DNA from: CAWIUB01 sp963839995
Lineage (GTDB): Bacteria; Actinomycetota; Actinomycetes; Mycobacteriales; Jatrophihabitantaceae
Assembly (NCBI GenBank): GCA_963839995.1
Contig: CAWIXH010000020.1
Location: 108,745-172,744, forward strand
DNA length: 64,000 nt
Reading direction: 5' to 3'
Shown here: piece after piece, positions 39,053 to 47,672 of the stretch
How positions within the stretch are numbered: the stretch's first letter is position 1
Layout of the letters: the number at the start of each line of letters is the position of its first letter
The notes under the pieces: model-generated
Database searches by the model: none
Told to the model about the DNA's origin: nothing
Seen by the model: the letters and a program-made list of their open reading frames with translations, nothing else
Position numbers and translations under genes: made by a program

Positions 39053-41416
39053 TCAGGAAGCCGAGGTGTTGACCGGCGCCACCGGCACCTCGTCCGCTGC
39101 TGGGACGGCGGCCAACGATACCCGGCGGCGCTTGGACACGATCACCGCGGCGGCGATGATGCCGAACCCGACGACGGCCGCCAGGATGCGCAGCCCGGTG
39201 GAGGAGTTCTCGCCCACGGTCAGCTTCACCACCGCGGGCGCGACCAGCACCGAGACCAGGTTCATCACCTTGAGCAGCGGGTTGATGGCCGGGCCGGCGG
39301 TGTCCTTGAACGGATCACCAACGGTGTCGCCAATGACGGTGGCGGAGTGCGACTCGCTGCCCTTGCCGCCATAGAGGCCGTCCTCGACCATCTTCTTCGC
39401 GTTGTCCCACGCACCGCCGGAGTTCGCCAGGAAGATCGCCATCAGCACGCCCGCGCCGATCGCCCCGGCGAGGTAGCCCGCGAGCGGACCGATGCCAAGC
39501 GCGAAGCCGATCGTGATGGGGGCGAAGATCGCCAGCAGGCCGGGAGTGGCCAGCTCACGCAGCGAGTCCTTGGTGCAGATGTCGACGACACGCGCGTAGT
39601 CCGGCTTCTCGCTGTAGTCCATGATTCCCGGGTGCGTTCGGAACTGGTCACGCACCTCGAAAACGACCCGGCCGGCGGCCCGTCCTACCGCGCTGATGGC
39701 CAGACCGCTGAACAGGAAGACCACCGACGCGCCGATGATCACGCCGACCAGGTTGTTCGGGTGCGAGAGGTCGAGGCTGAAGGACAGCTGCGTCAGCTTG
39801 CTCCCGACGACGTTGCCCGACGAGTCGAGCGCCCCCTTGGCATTGGCGAGCGCCTCCGCGAAGGCCCTGTTGAACGAGCCGAACAGCGCGGTGGCCGCCA
39901 GCACGGCGGTCGCGATCGCGATGCCCTTGGTGATCGCCTTGGTGGTGTTGCCGACGGCGTCCAGGTCGGTGAGAATCTGGGCACCCTGCTCGTCGATGTC
40001 ACCGCTCATCTCGGCGATGCCCTGCGCGTTGTCGCTGACCGGGCCGAAGGTGTCCATGGCGACGATGACCCCGGCGGTCGTCAGCAGGCCGCAGCCGGCA
40101 AGCGCGACCGCATACAGCGCGACGAACGTCGACCCACCGCCGAGAACGAACGCACCGAACACCGCGAGCGCGATCAGCACCGCGGAGTACACGGCCGACT
40201 CGAGGCCGAGCGAGATGCCGGCGAGGATGACGGTGGCCGGTCCGGTGAGCGACGTCTTGGCGACGTCCTTGACCGGGCGACGGACGGTGCCGGTGAAGTA
40301 GCCCGTCAGCTGCTGGATCAACACGGCCAGCACGACGCCGATGAGCACGGCGACGAACGCGATGACGCCCGGGTTGCCGGTGGCTCCCGCCTCGTGGTCG
40401 GCGAGCTTGCTGAAGTTGCTGGGCAAGAAAGTGAACGCGGCGATGGCGACGAGCACCAAAGAAGTGATCGCGGTAAGGAAGAAGCCCCGGTTTATCGGCA
40501 CGAGGCCGTTGCGGTCAGCTGCCCGGAGCTTCGTGGTGAGGATGCCGACGAACGAGCTGAGGATACCGATGGCGCCGATGAGCAGGGGCAGCACCAGCCC
40601 CTTGGCACCGAACGCTGTCTGGCCGAGGATCAGCGCGGCGACCAGTGTCACCGCGTAGGACTCGAACAGGTCGGCCGCCATGCCGGCGCAGTCGCCCACG
40701 TTGTCGCCAACGTTGTCGGCGATGGTGGCCGCGTTGCGCGGGTCGTCCTCGGGGATGCCCGCCTCGACCTTCCCGACCAGGTCGGCGCCGACGTCGGCGG
40801 CCTTGGTGAAGATGCCGCCACCGACACGCATGAACATCGCGAGCAGCGCGCCGCCGAAGCCGAAGCCCTCGAGCACGGTCGGGGCATTTTGGTTGTAGCA
40901 GACGAGCACGACGCTCGCGCCGAGCAGGCCGAGGCCGACGGTGAGCAGGCCGACGATGCCGCCCGTACGGAACGCGACGTGGAACCCACGCTCGCGGCCT
41001 CCGCCGCGGGCGGCCGCGGCGACGCGCACATTGGCACGCGTCGCGAGCGTCATGCCGATGTAGCCGACACTGGCCGAGAACACTGCGCCGACGATGAAGA
41101 AGACCGCGCGTCCGAACTGCACCGAGAAGCCGCCGTGGTTCACCGGCAGGAGCAGCAGCAACACGAAGACGATCACGGAGAAGATCGCCAGGGTACGGAA
41201 CTGACGGTTCAGGTAGGCGCGCGCGCCTTCCTGGACCGCTTTGGCGATCTCCTGCATCTTCGGCGTGCCCTGGTCGGCTTTGAGAACCTCTCGAACCAGG
41301 ACATACGCAAAGCACAAGGCGGCGATCGCGACTACGCCGATCACCACGACCAAGCCCTTCTCACCACTGGATATCGCCGGCGCGGCGATCAGATCGGATG
41401 ATCCAACGGCAGACAT
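39053..41416 (-). CDS. hppA: Membrane-bound proton-translocating pyrophosphatase (K+-independent type)
   Basis: 787 residues with about 16 membrane helices. Signature blocks: VGADLVGKVEAGIPEDDPRN (split here as VGADLVGKVEAGI and PEDDPRN), DNVGDNVGDCAGMAADLFES, and ANSGGAWDNAKKMVED, all binding pyrophosphate and Mg. In the diagnostic AVGNTTKAITKG segment a Lys occupies the position that is Ala in K+-dependent enzymes, which points to a K+-independent H+ pump. A TACACT box at 41517-41522 (minus strand) may be its -10 element. Confidence 0.95.
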   Translation of the reverse strand: MSAVGSSDLIAAPAISSGEKGLVVVIGVVAIAALCFAYVLVREVLKADQGTPKMQEIAKAVQEGARAYLNRQFRTLAIFSVIVFVLLLLLPVNHGGFSVQFGRAVFFIVGAVFSASVGYIGMTLATRANVRVAAAARGGGRERGFHVAFRTGGIVGLLTVGLGLLGASVVLVCYNQNAPTVLEGFGFGGALLAMFMRVGGGIFTKAADVGADLVGKVEAGIPEDDPRNAATIADNVGDNVGDCAGMAADLFESYAVTLVAALILGQTAFGAKGLVLPLLIGAIGILSSFVGILTTKLRAADRNGLVPINRGFFLTAITSLVLVAIAAFTFLPSNFSKLADHEAGATGNPGVIAFVAVLIGVVLAVLIQQLTGYFTGTVRRPVKDVAKTSLTGPATVILAGISLGLESAVYSAVLIALAVFGAFVLGGGSTFVALYAVALAGCGLLTTAGVIVAMDTFGPVSDNAQGIAEMSGDIDEQGAQILTDLDAVGNTTKAITKGIAIATAVLAATALFGSFNRAFAEALANAKGALDSSGNVVGSKLTQLSFSLDLSHPNNLVGVIIGASVVFLFSGLAISAVGRAAGRVVFEVRDQFRTHPGIMDYSEKPDYARVVDICTKDSLRELATPGLLAIFAPITIGFALGIGPLAGYLAGAIGAGVLMAIFLANSGGAWDNAKKMVEDGLYGGKGSESHSATVIGDTVGDPFKDTAGPAINPLLKVMNLVSVLVAPAVVKLTVGENSSTGLRILAAVVGFGIIAAAVIVSKRRRVSLAAVPAADEVPVAPVNTSAS

Positions 41417-41429
41417 GCGGACTCCTTCG

Positions 41430-42059
41430 TCAGCGCCAGGCGGCTTGCCATGTACGTCTCGTGGCAGTCGAGCCCGCCGTCGACGTCACGCCGGCGGCCG
41501 CCTCAGATGCGCCGCAGTGTAACCACTCGGCCCGATGCACGGCGTGGGGCGGGTCATACCGGGCTGCGGCGCGGACCGTCAGCCACCGTCCGGCGGCCCT
41601 TCCCCCGGACACCCGACGAGGCTCGCTGGTGTGCTGGCTTACGGCGCTGCTCGCTCTGGACCGCGTGATGGGGGCTTGCAGGCGCCCGGCTCGAGCCGTG
41701 GCGCTGGGACGGACGGCCCCCCACCCCGGCAGGTGTGCCAGCACAGTGACCCGGACCGTCACGCTGCCGGTGCGACCGTCCGCATCGATCGCCGGCGCAC
41801 AGCTGGCGAGACTGGCGCCATTGGCCTCAGCGATCGGGCCGGCCGCGGCGCAGACGGCCTCGCTGTCGTCGGCGACTCCGATGGCGGCCGCTGCGGCCAG
41901 CGCCGCGAGGTCGGCGGCAGACTCGGCCCGGTGCCGAGCCACGACGGCCGTTGTCCGTACCGTCACCGCCATCGCGACGACCAGCACGAGCGACGCGCCT
42001 GCCAGCAGCCAGATACTCGCCGATCCGCGATCACCCGCCCTCTGCAGGCCCGTTCTCAC
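41430..42059 (-). CDS. TadE-like pilus-locus protein (Rv3654c-like), possibly over-extended C-terminus
   Basis: 209 residues from a GTG at 42059 overlapping the TadE stop (GTGA). Residues about 8-120 match the helicase/secretion-neighbourhood TadE-like family: GDRGSASIWLLAGASLVLVV, AESAADLAALAAAAAIG and SVTVRVTVLAHLPG. Homologues end around the ARAGR at residue 125. The remaining 80 residues are Arg/Ser-rich, unlike the family, and reach to 13 bases from hppA, so a frameshift or loss of the stop is likely. Confidence 0.75.
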   Translation of the reverse strand: MRTGLQRAGDRGSASIWLLAGASLVLVVAMAVTVRTTAVVARHRAESAADLAALAAAAAIGVADDSEAVCAAAGPIAEANGASLASCAPAIDADGRTGSVTVRVTVLAHLPGWGAVRPSATARAGRLQAPITRSRASSAVSQHTSEPRRVSGGRAAGRWLTVRAAARYDPPHAVHRAEWLHCGASEAAAGVTSTAGSTATRRTWQAAWR

Positions 42060-42391
42060 GGTGGCACCGCGTCTAGCTCCGGCTCCGCCGCAGCGACTGC
42101 CCGCTCGACGATCGTGACGCCCGGCAACCAGCCGGCGAGCGGATGCACCACGAGCCGAGCCTGGGCGCTGACCCGATCGCCCGACTGCGTAATGGTGATC
42201 GACGCGGACGGCGCGGTGAGCTGGCCATACCGTCGGGCACTCGCCAGATCGCCGCGGGCCGCGGCCCGTACCGCCTCCCGGGCAGCGTCCTGCGCGCGGA
42301 CCCGCTGGGCAGACACCGATACCGCAGCCAGGGCCACAGCCACGAGCAGCACGAGAACGGGCAGTGCGGCCGCCATCTCCGCGGTGACCAT
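42056..42391 (-). CDS. tadE: TadE-like pseudopilin
   Basis: 111 residues from the ATG at 42391: MVTAEMAAALPVLVLLVAVA gives the TadE N-terminal membrane anchor with the Glu after the processing site. Next come ALAAVSVSAQRVRAQDAARE and the RGDLASARRYGQLTAPSASI region. Member of the actinobacterial Flp/Tad locus. The earlier frame to 42820 overlaps the flp gene and is rejected. Confidence 0.85.
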   Translation of the reverse strand: MVTAEMAAALPVLVLLVAVALAAVSVSAQRVRAQDAAREAVRAAARGDLASARRYGQLTAPSASITITQSGDRVSAQARLVVHPLAGWLPGVTIVERAVAAAEPELDAVPP

Positions 42392-42408
42392 CCCTCGGTC
42401 GCCGCGGG

Positions 42409-42591
42409 CTAGAGCGCGTGCAGCGCCGAGGAGATGATCGAACTGAGCGCCGACTCCACCGCCGAACTGCGCACGACCTTGTAGAGCACCGCGGCGAACG
42501 CAACGGCGGCGACCGTGCCGACGGCGTACTCGGCCGTGGTCATCCCGGCGTCGGCGCACCGCCGGATTCTGGAGGCAAGTTTCTTGATCAT
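42409..42591 (-). CDS. Flp-type pilin / DUF4244 protein
   Basis: 60 residues from the ATG at 42591, preceded by AGGA. MIKKLASRIRRCADAGMTTA then EYAVGTVAAVAFAAVLYKVV: a basic leader, the GMTTAEYAVG class III prepilin-like cleavage motif and one hydrophobic helix. This is the expected major pilin of the locus. It is followed closely by tadE. Confidence 0.88.
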   Translation of the reverse strand: MIKKLASRIRRCADAGMTTAEYAVGTVAAVAFAAVLYKVVRSSAVESALSSIISSALHAL

Positions 42592-43120
42592 CAGATTCCT
42601 TCGACATGGGACGGGGACACGTCGCGGCACGCAGGGGAGGCTCACTGGCCTGTTGCCTGGATGCACGCTCGCTCACATCCCCAAGCCCACCCCACCTGGT
42701 GCGACGGCGGGGCCGCGCGGACAGATCTGTGGACGAACGCGAGGCCTGTGGACGACGAACTTGACAGGATTCGCCCGCTGGAACGAGTGCGGCAACACCC
42801 GCTCGGCGATCCTCGGACACTCCTGGCCCGGCCCACCCTTGGGCGAGTTGTTCGACTCAGGGCATACCGGAGCCCGCCGATGGTCGAACAGGTCAGGCCG
42901 GGTAGGGCCGGCCCCGAATACGTTCGACCCCCGGCCGGCCGGAGCGTGCCGTAGGTCGAACAACCTCAGAGCGCGCGCTGGGGGGTCGGACAACTTCAGA
43001 GCGCGCGCCGGGGGCCGGCCCTCTTCAGAGGGCAGCCTGTGGCTCCACGGTGACATGGCGAGCGGCAAGCTGCTGTTCGACAACAGCCGCGACATCGCTT
43101 GGCAGCCGTGCCACTGGTCA
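42592..43120. repeat. Gene-free stretch inside the tad locus with 30-bp tandem repeat
   Basis: 529 bases between tadC and the pilin gene with no credible gene. At 42954-42983 and 42984-43013 a 30-bp unit (begins GGTCG[A/G]ACAAC[C/T]TCAGAG) is repeated with three differences. Related GTCGAAC words occur, in both orientations, at about 42850, 42882, 42922 and 43076. The right end has a small hairpin GCTGTT-CGAC-AACAGC. The pilin promoter should be near its left end. Confidence 0.6.
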
Positions 43121-43852
43121 TCAGGTCACCCCGGGATAGACGTCGCGCGCGATACCCGCGACGACTGGAATCACCCCGAGGCAGATGAAGGCGGGGAGGA
43201 AGCACAGTCCGAGCGGAGCCATGGTCCAGACCCCAGCCCGGTGTGCGCGAGCCAGCGCGGCTGCTCGGTACTCCTCGCGCATTTCGGCGGCCAGCTGTTC
43301 GAAGCCGTGTGCCAGCCGGATACCGCTCTGCGCGCTACGCGAGGCGGTACGGGCGACCGGCGCGAGCACCGGGTGCCTCGCCAGCTCACGCCATGCACTC
43401 GAGGGGTCGGCCCCGAGCCGCAGCATGCCGGCGACCTGACCGAGCTCGCGCCCGACCGCGCCGTCGATCACGGGGGCGACGGCGCCGAGCGCCGCTGGGA
43501 CGGGCTGCCCGCTGCGCAACACAGCGGCCAGCAGATCCAGCATCAGCGGGACGGCGCGCATCGTCGCCGGGTCAACCTGCCGTCGATCGCGAGCCTGCAG
43601 CCGGGCCATCAACGTGTGTGTCACGGGGACGGCGAAGACCGCCACAGCAGCGCCGGCAGCGGGGCGGAGGGTCGCGACGGGTACGGCTGCGGCCGCGAGG
43701 CACGCCAGCCAGCGCAGCCAGCGATCGGATACCCGACGTGCCGTCGGGCCCGTCCTGAGGGGCGTTGGTCCCGTCCTGCGAGACGGCAGCCGCATCCGCC
43801 GCGCGCCGACCAGCCAGATGGCACCCGCGAGCCACACCAACGCGACACTCAT
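43121..43852 (-). CDS. tadC: Type II secretion system F-domain protein TadC
   Basis: 243 residues from the ATG at 43852, overlapping the TadB stop (ATGA). F-domain: VPLMLDLLAAVLRSGQPVPA, LGQVAGMLRLGADPSSAWRE, then SAQSGIRLAHGFEQLAAEMR, and a C-terminal membrane pair ending GVIPVVAGIARDVYPGVT. Inner-membrane platform of the Tad pilus machine. About 65 residues form the first membrane portion. Confidence 0.86.
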   Translation of the reverse strand: MSVALVWLAGAIWLVGARRMRLPSRRTGPTPLRTGPTARRVSDRWLRWLACLAAAAVPVATLRPAAGAAVAVFAVPVTHTLMARLQARDRRQVDPATMRAVPLMLDLLAAVLRSGQPVPAALGAVAPVIDGAVGRELGQVAGMLRLGADPSSAWRELARHPVLAPVARTASRSAQSGIRLAHGFEQLAAEMREEYRAAALARAHRAGVWTMAPLGLCFLPAFICLGVIPVVAGIARDVYPGVT

Positions 43853-44679
43853 GCCCGCTCCGCAGAGTCGATCACACGCTTGGTCCACACGAGTCCGAGG
43901 ACATCGAGCAGCACACCCGCGCAGAGCAGCAGCTGGCCGACCGGTGTGCCGAGCAGCAGGTCCAGCGGACGGGCACCCATCGCGGTGCCCAGGCCGATTC
44001 CCAGCAGGGGAAGGCCGGCGAGCATGGCCGCGGACGACCGCGGGCCGGCCACCGAGATCGCGACCGCACGTGCCTGGGCTCGCTCCGCGGCAACGTCGGC
44101 GTCGACCCGCGACAGCACGGCGGCGAGGGGCGTTCCGGTGTCCGCAGCGACCTGCCAGGCGGCGACCAGTGCAGCGAAGCCGGCGTCGTCCGGCGGCGCA
44201 TGCAGGCGCAACAGTGTCAGCGGGTCGTCGCCGCGAGCCACCGCGTCGGCGGCTGCGACGAATGCGGCCCTCGATTCGCCCGGTATCTCAGCGGCCGCAG
44301 CCAGTGCCGACGCGGGCGAACTGCCTGCCTCGAGTTCGGCGCAGAGCAGACGCAGCGCCGCGGCAAGCGCCGCCGCGCGGGCGGCGACCCGTCGCCGGAC
44401 AGCGATCCGGGCCACGAGCCGGGCCGCGGTCGCAACGACCAGGCCAAGCGCGACGCCCACCGGCAGGCCAACAGTCACGCCCACGACGGCCCCCGCCGCG
44501 CCGGCGCATGCGGTCAGCACGTGCGGTGACGGCGTGGGTACTTGCCAGCGCCGCCCGGGCGAGGCCTGGCGGGTGGCGAGCCGGTCGGCGGCGGCCAGCG
44601 AACGCAGCCGGCGTTCGGCCAGCCGCGGCGCCGGCCAGCAGAACAGCGCACCGCAGACTGCCAGCCAACAGGTCGTCAT
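43849..44679 (-). CDS. tadB: Type II secretion system F-domain protein TadB
   Basis: 276 residues. Start overlaps the TadA stop (ATGA). Membrane helices at about 1-20, 55-90 and 215-265; the F domain contains LRLLCAELEAGSSPASALAA and WQVAADTGTPLAAVLSRVDA. Paired with TadC as the inner-membrane platform proteins. Ala-rich composition. Confidence 0.85.
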   Translation of the reverse strand: MTTCWLAVCGALFCWPAPRLAERRLRSLAAADRLATRQASPGRRWQVPTPSPHVLTACAGAAGAVVGVTVGLPVGVALGLVVATAARLVARIAVRRRVAARAAALAAALRLLCAELEAGSSPASALAAAAEIPGESRAAFVAAADAVARGDDPLTLLRLHAPPDDAGFAALVAAWQVAADTGTPLAAVLSRVDADVAAERAQARAVAISVAGPRSSAAMLAGLPLLGIGLGTAMGARPLDLLLGTPVGQLLLCAGVLLDVLGLVWTKRVIDSAERA

Positions 44680-45809
44680 CGCAGCAACTCGGGCACTGCG
44701 GCGCCCCGGCCCACAAGGATCGCGTCGAGATTCGCTGCCGCGCTCAGCACTCCGTCGCGCGCGGACCAGACCGGCAGCACGCGCAGCCCCGCCCGGTCCG
44801 CGCTGATCAGCCCGATCTCGGCCACCGACCGCCGGCCTGAGCGAGTGCGGCAGACCTGAATGACGACGTCCACGGCACTGGCGACCTGACTGATGACCGC
44901 CTCGACGGTGAGGCCGCCGAGCGAGCCGAGAGCCACGAGCCGGGACGGGATATCGGCCGCCGTGTTGGCGTGCACGGTGGCCGCGCCACCCTCGTGCCCG
45001 GTGTTCAGCGCGACGATCAAGTCGACGAACTCGGCGCCGCGAAACTCCCCGACGACCAGCCGGTCCGGCCGCATCCGCAGGGCCTGCCGGACGAGCTCGC
45101 GGGCCTCGATCGCTCCAGCGCCTTCAATGTTGGGTGGGCGCGCGATGAGACGCACGACGTGCGGGTGGGCGATCACCAGCTCGGGTGCGTCCTCGATGAC
45201 GACCACGCGCTCTTCGGACGGCGCACATCCCAACAGCGCCCCGAGCAGCGTGGTCTTGCCGGTGCCGGTGCCACCGCTGATGAGGAAAGCCAGGCGTGCC
45301 GAGACGATCGCTCGCAGCAGTTCGGCGACGTCCGGAGGAACGAGCTCGGCGAGCGCGAAGCGACGGCGGGCCAGGACTCGCAGGCAGACCGTCGTGCGGG
45401 CGGCGAGGGGCGGCAATATCGCGTGCAGCCGCGTGCCATCGGGAAGCGCCGCATCGACGAATGGCGCAGCGTCATCCAGCCGGCGCCCGGCCACCGCGGC
45501 CAGCCGCTGGGCCAGCCGGCGCACCGCCGACTCGTCGGCGAAACGGACGTTGGCCGGCTCGAGGCCGCGGCCCCGATCGAGCCACACCTCGTCGGGAGCG
45601 TTGACCAGCACGTCGGTCACCCCGGGCAAGGCAAGCAGCGGCTCCAGCGGGCCGGCGCCAGCCAACTCGGCCGACACCTCACGAGCGACGTCGGCCAGCA
45701 CGGCGTCGTCGGCGAGGACCGAAATCTCCGCCCGTACCGCCGCGGCCAGCGGCTGCGGCGCATGGGTCAGCCGGCGGCGCACCCGTTCGACCAGGTCGGT
45801 GTCAGTCAT
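44676..45809 (-). CDS. tadA: Tad pilus assembly ATPase
   Basis: 377 residues. Secretion ATPase with the N-terminal domain (PLEPLLALPGVTDVLVNAPD), Walker A ISGGTGTGKTTLL, Asp box VVVIEDAPELV, Walker B-like RPDRLVVGEFRGAEFVDLI and His box GHEGGAATVHANTA. The ATG at 45809 overlaps the Ssd/CpaE-like stop. Powers pilin polymerisation. Confidence 0.94.
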   Translation of the reverse strand: MTDTDLVERVRRRLTHAPQPLAAAVRAEISVLADDAVLADVAREVSAELAGAGPLEPLLALPGVTDVLVNAPDEVWLDRGRGLEPANVRFADESAVRRLAQRLAAVAGRRLDDAAPFVDAALPDGTRLHAILPPLAARTTVCLRVLARRRFALAELVPPDVAELLRAIVSARLAFLISGGTGTGKTTLLGALLGCAPSEERVVVIEDAPELVIAHPHVVRLIARPPNIEGAGAIEARELVRQALRMRPDRLVVGEFRGAEFVDLIVALNTGHEGGAATVHANTAADIPSRLVALGSLGGLTVEAVISQVASAVDVVIQVCRTRSGRRSVAEIGLISADRAGLRVLPVWSARDGVLSAAANLDAILVGRGAAVPELLR

Positions 45810-46498
45810 GCGACACGCACGCTGGGCGCCAGCGCTGCGTCCAGCACCCCGCGCGCCACACGCACGCTCGCGCGTGGCAGCGAGTCGCTGTCCAATGGCT
45901 CGTCAATCACCCTGCCGACCGGCGGCAGCGTGCCGATCAACGGCACCCCGAGCAATGCGGCAATCCGCTCGGGCCGGCCGATCCCGCGGCTCGACCGCAC
46001 GACGGCGCCGACCGGGCCGCCGCCGAGAGAAGCGACCACCGTTCGCGCCGAGGTGATCGCAGCGACGTCTGCGCGGGCGAGCAGAACGATGAGGTTGCAG
46101 GACTCGACTGCCGCCTGCCGTGCCGCGGTGGGCGACCGGCCCAGGTCGACCACCACCGGGCCCACCAGCCGCGCCACGCCGACAAGCTGCGCCACCACCG
46201 AGGGTGGGGGAAGCGTGTCGGCCGCGAGGAACGCAACCGAGGACCAGCGCGGCAACGCTTCGGCGAGCACCCGCGGATCCAGCTCGCCGCCGCCCAGCCG
46301 CAGGCCCGACCACCGCGGACCGGCGACATCTTCGGCGCCGAGGAGAACGTCGATCCCGCCCGAGGTCGCATCCAGATCAACCAGCACGCTGTCGCGCACG
46401 CCCGCGGCGCTGGCGGCGAGCACGGCCACGAACGTGCTCGCACCGGCTCCGCCGCTGCCGCCGACCACTCCAATGACCGGCCCGGGATACGCGTCCAC
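45806..46498 (-). CDS. ssd: CpaE/MinD-like ATPase of the tad locus (Ssd-like)
   Basis: 230 residues: VIGVVGGSGGAGASTFVAVL is a deviant Walker A (GGSGGAGAST, Lys replaced by Ala), then LVDLDATSGGIDVLLGAED and VVVDLGRSPTAARQAAVESC. Homologues in mycobacteria (Rv3660c) were called septum-site determining protein; elsewhere CpaE localises the Tad machine. The lost P-loop Lys suggests weak or no ATP hydrolysis. It heads the pilus operon. An N-terminal receiver-like part found in longer homologues is missing. Confidence 0.82.
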   Translation of the reverse strand: MDAYPGPVIGVVGGSGGAGASTFVAVLAASAAGVRDSVLVDLDATSGGIDVLLGAEDVAGPRWSGLRLGGGELDPRVLAEALPRWSSVAFLAADTLPPPSVVAQLVGVARLVGPVVVDLGRSPTAARQAAVESCNLIVLLARADVAAITSARTVVASLGGGPVGAVVRSSRGIGRPERIAALLGVPLIGTLPPVGRVIDEPLDSDSLPRASVRVARGVLDAALAPSVRVA

Positions 46499-46611
46499 AT
46501 CGCTGAGCCAAGCCGATACAGCCGATCAGCGACGCGGCAGACAGCGATCTGTGGACAGACCCGCCGCCTGTGGACGGCGGAATTGACAACCTGCGCCGAG
46601 CACCTATCCGT

Positions 46612-47415
46612 ATGCTCGACGCCGTGTCGCAGATCGCCGCATTCTTCGACCTGGACAAGACGATCATCGCCAAGTCGAGCACGCTCGCGTTCGGTAAGCC
46701 GTTCTATCAAAGCGGACTGCTCAACCGGCGCACCGTCCTGCGCAGCGCATACGCACAATTCGTCTTCGCCCTCGCCGGCGCCGACGAGGATCAGATGGAG
46801 CGCATGCGCAAATACCTCGCCGAGATGTGCACCGGATGGGAAGTCGCACAGGTGCGCGAGATCGTCGCCGAGACTCTGCACGACATCATCGATCCGATCG
46901 TCTACGACGAGGCGGTCGAACTGATCGCACAGCACAAGGCTGAGGGCCATGAGGTGGTGGTCGTTTCGGCCTCCGGTGCAGAAGTGGTCGCCCCGATCGC
47001 GGACATGGTGGGCGCCGACCGCATCATCGCCACCGAGATGATTGTCGCGGACGGCAAGTACACCGGCGAGATCGCCCGCTACATCTACGGACCGGGCAAG
47101 GCGGAGGTCGTGCGCGAGCTCGCCGAACGCAACGGCTACGACCTCGCCGACTGCTATGCGTATTCGGACTCGGTCACCGACCTGCCCATGCTCGAGACGG
47201 TCGGCCACCCGTTCGTGGTCAATCCCGACCGGGGGCTGCGCAAGGCCGCAGCCGAGAACGGCTGGCCGGTGCTCGAGTTCAGCAACGCCGTGCCATTGCG
47301 CGAACGGCTGGCGGGCCTGCGCACACCACACACCGCCACCACGCTGAGCCTCGCGGGAGCCGGGGTGGCCGCGGCCGGTCTCGCCTGGTATGCCGCCCGC
47401 CGACGCGGCGCCTGA
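46612..47415 (+). CDS. HAD-IB family hydrolase (Rv3661-like)
   Basis: 267 residues from the ATG at 46612 (GTG at 46624 is an alternative). Motif I FFDLDKTIIAKSS, motif II VVVVSASGAEVV, motif III/IV GKAEVVRELAE and DCYAYSDSVTDLPMLETVG. SerB-like phosphatase superfamily with a C-terminal membrane helix (LSLAGAGVAAAGLAWYAAR). Upstream TTGACA (46583) with a TATCCG 16 bases later may be its promoter. Divergent from the pilus operon, as in mycobacteria. Confidence 0.88.
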   Translation: MLDAVSQIAAFFDLDKTIIAKSSTLAFGKPFYQSGLLNRRTVLRSAYAQFVFALAGADEDQMERMRKYLAEMCTGWEVAQVREIVAETLHDIIDPIVYDEAVELIAQHKAEGHEVVVVSASGAEVVAPIADMVGADRIIATEMIVADGKYTGEIARYIYGPGKAEVVRELAERNGYDLADCYAYSDSVTDLPMLETVGHPFVVNPDRGLRKAAAENGWPVLEFSNAVPLRERLAGLRTPHTATTLSLAGAGVAAAGLAWYAARRRGA

Positions 47416-47522
47416 CGAATTACAACCCGTGCAGCACTTGTGTGGGCGCGGTCACTAGCGTGCAATGGAGATACGGACGAGGTTCGTCGATGGCGGTCTA
47501 GCCCCCAGCGATCCCCGACCGG

Positions 47523-47643
47523 CACGGTCAACCGGGTACCCACGCGGCGGTCCCACCACGCAACAGGTGAGTCGACGCGGACCAACGATCGGCCCGCGCC
47601 TGACATGCGAAAAGCGACACGCCTGGTAACCCGGTTGACCGTG
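47523..47643. repeat. 15-bp terminal inverted repeats enclosing about 90 bp (MITE-like)
   Basis: CACGGTCAACCGGGT at 47523-47537 and its exact complement at 47629-47643. The region lies in the 257-base gap between two convergent genes; no gene is present. A miniature inverted-repeat element is possible, though I see no target duplication. A regulatory or terminator structure with a large loop is the alternative. Confidence 0.45.
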
Positions 47644-47672
47644 TGGGGCAACGACGCGCAGCTGGCACGCGA

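Noticed and set aside
38027..41401. Very long open frame (over 1,100 codons) on the plus strand opposite topA and hppA
   Set aside because: It is the antisense shadow of two well-recognised minus-strand genes in high-GC DNA; its protein is His/Arg/Asp-rich without any family motif.
42954..43013. CRISPR array
   Set aside because: Two directly adjacent 30-bp units with no spacers; no cas genes anywhere in the window.
42515..44806. Long plus-strand frame opposite the tad genes
   Set aside because: Antisense to tadB and tadC, which have clear family signatures and coupled overlaps.
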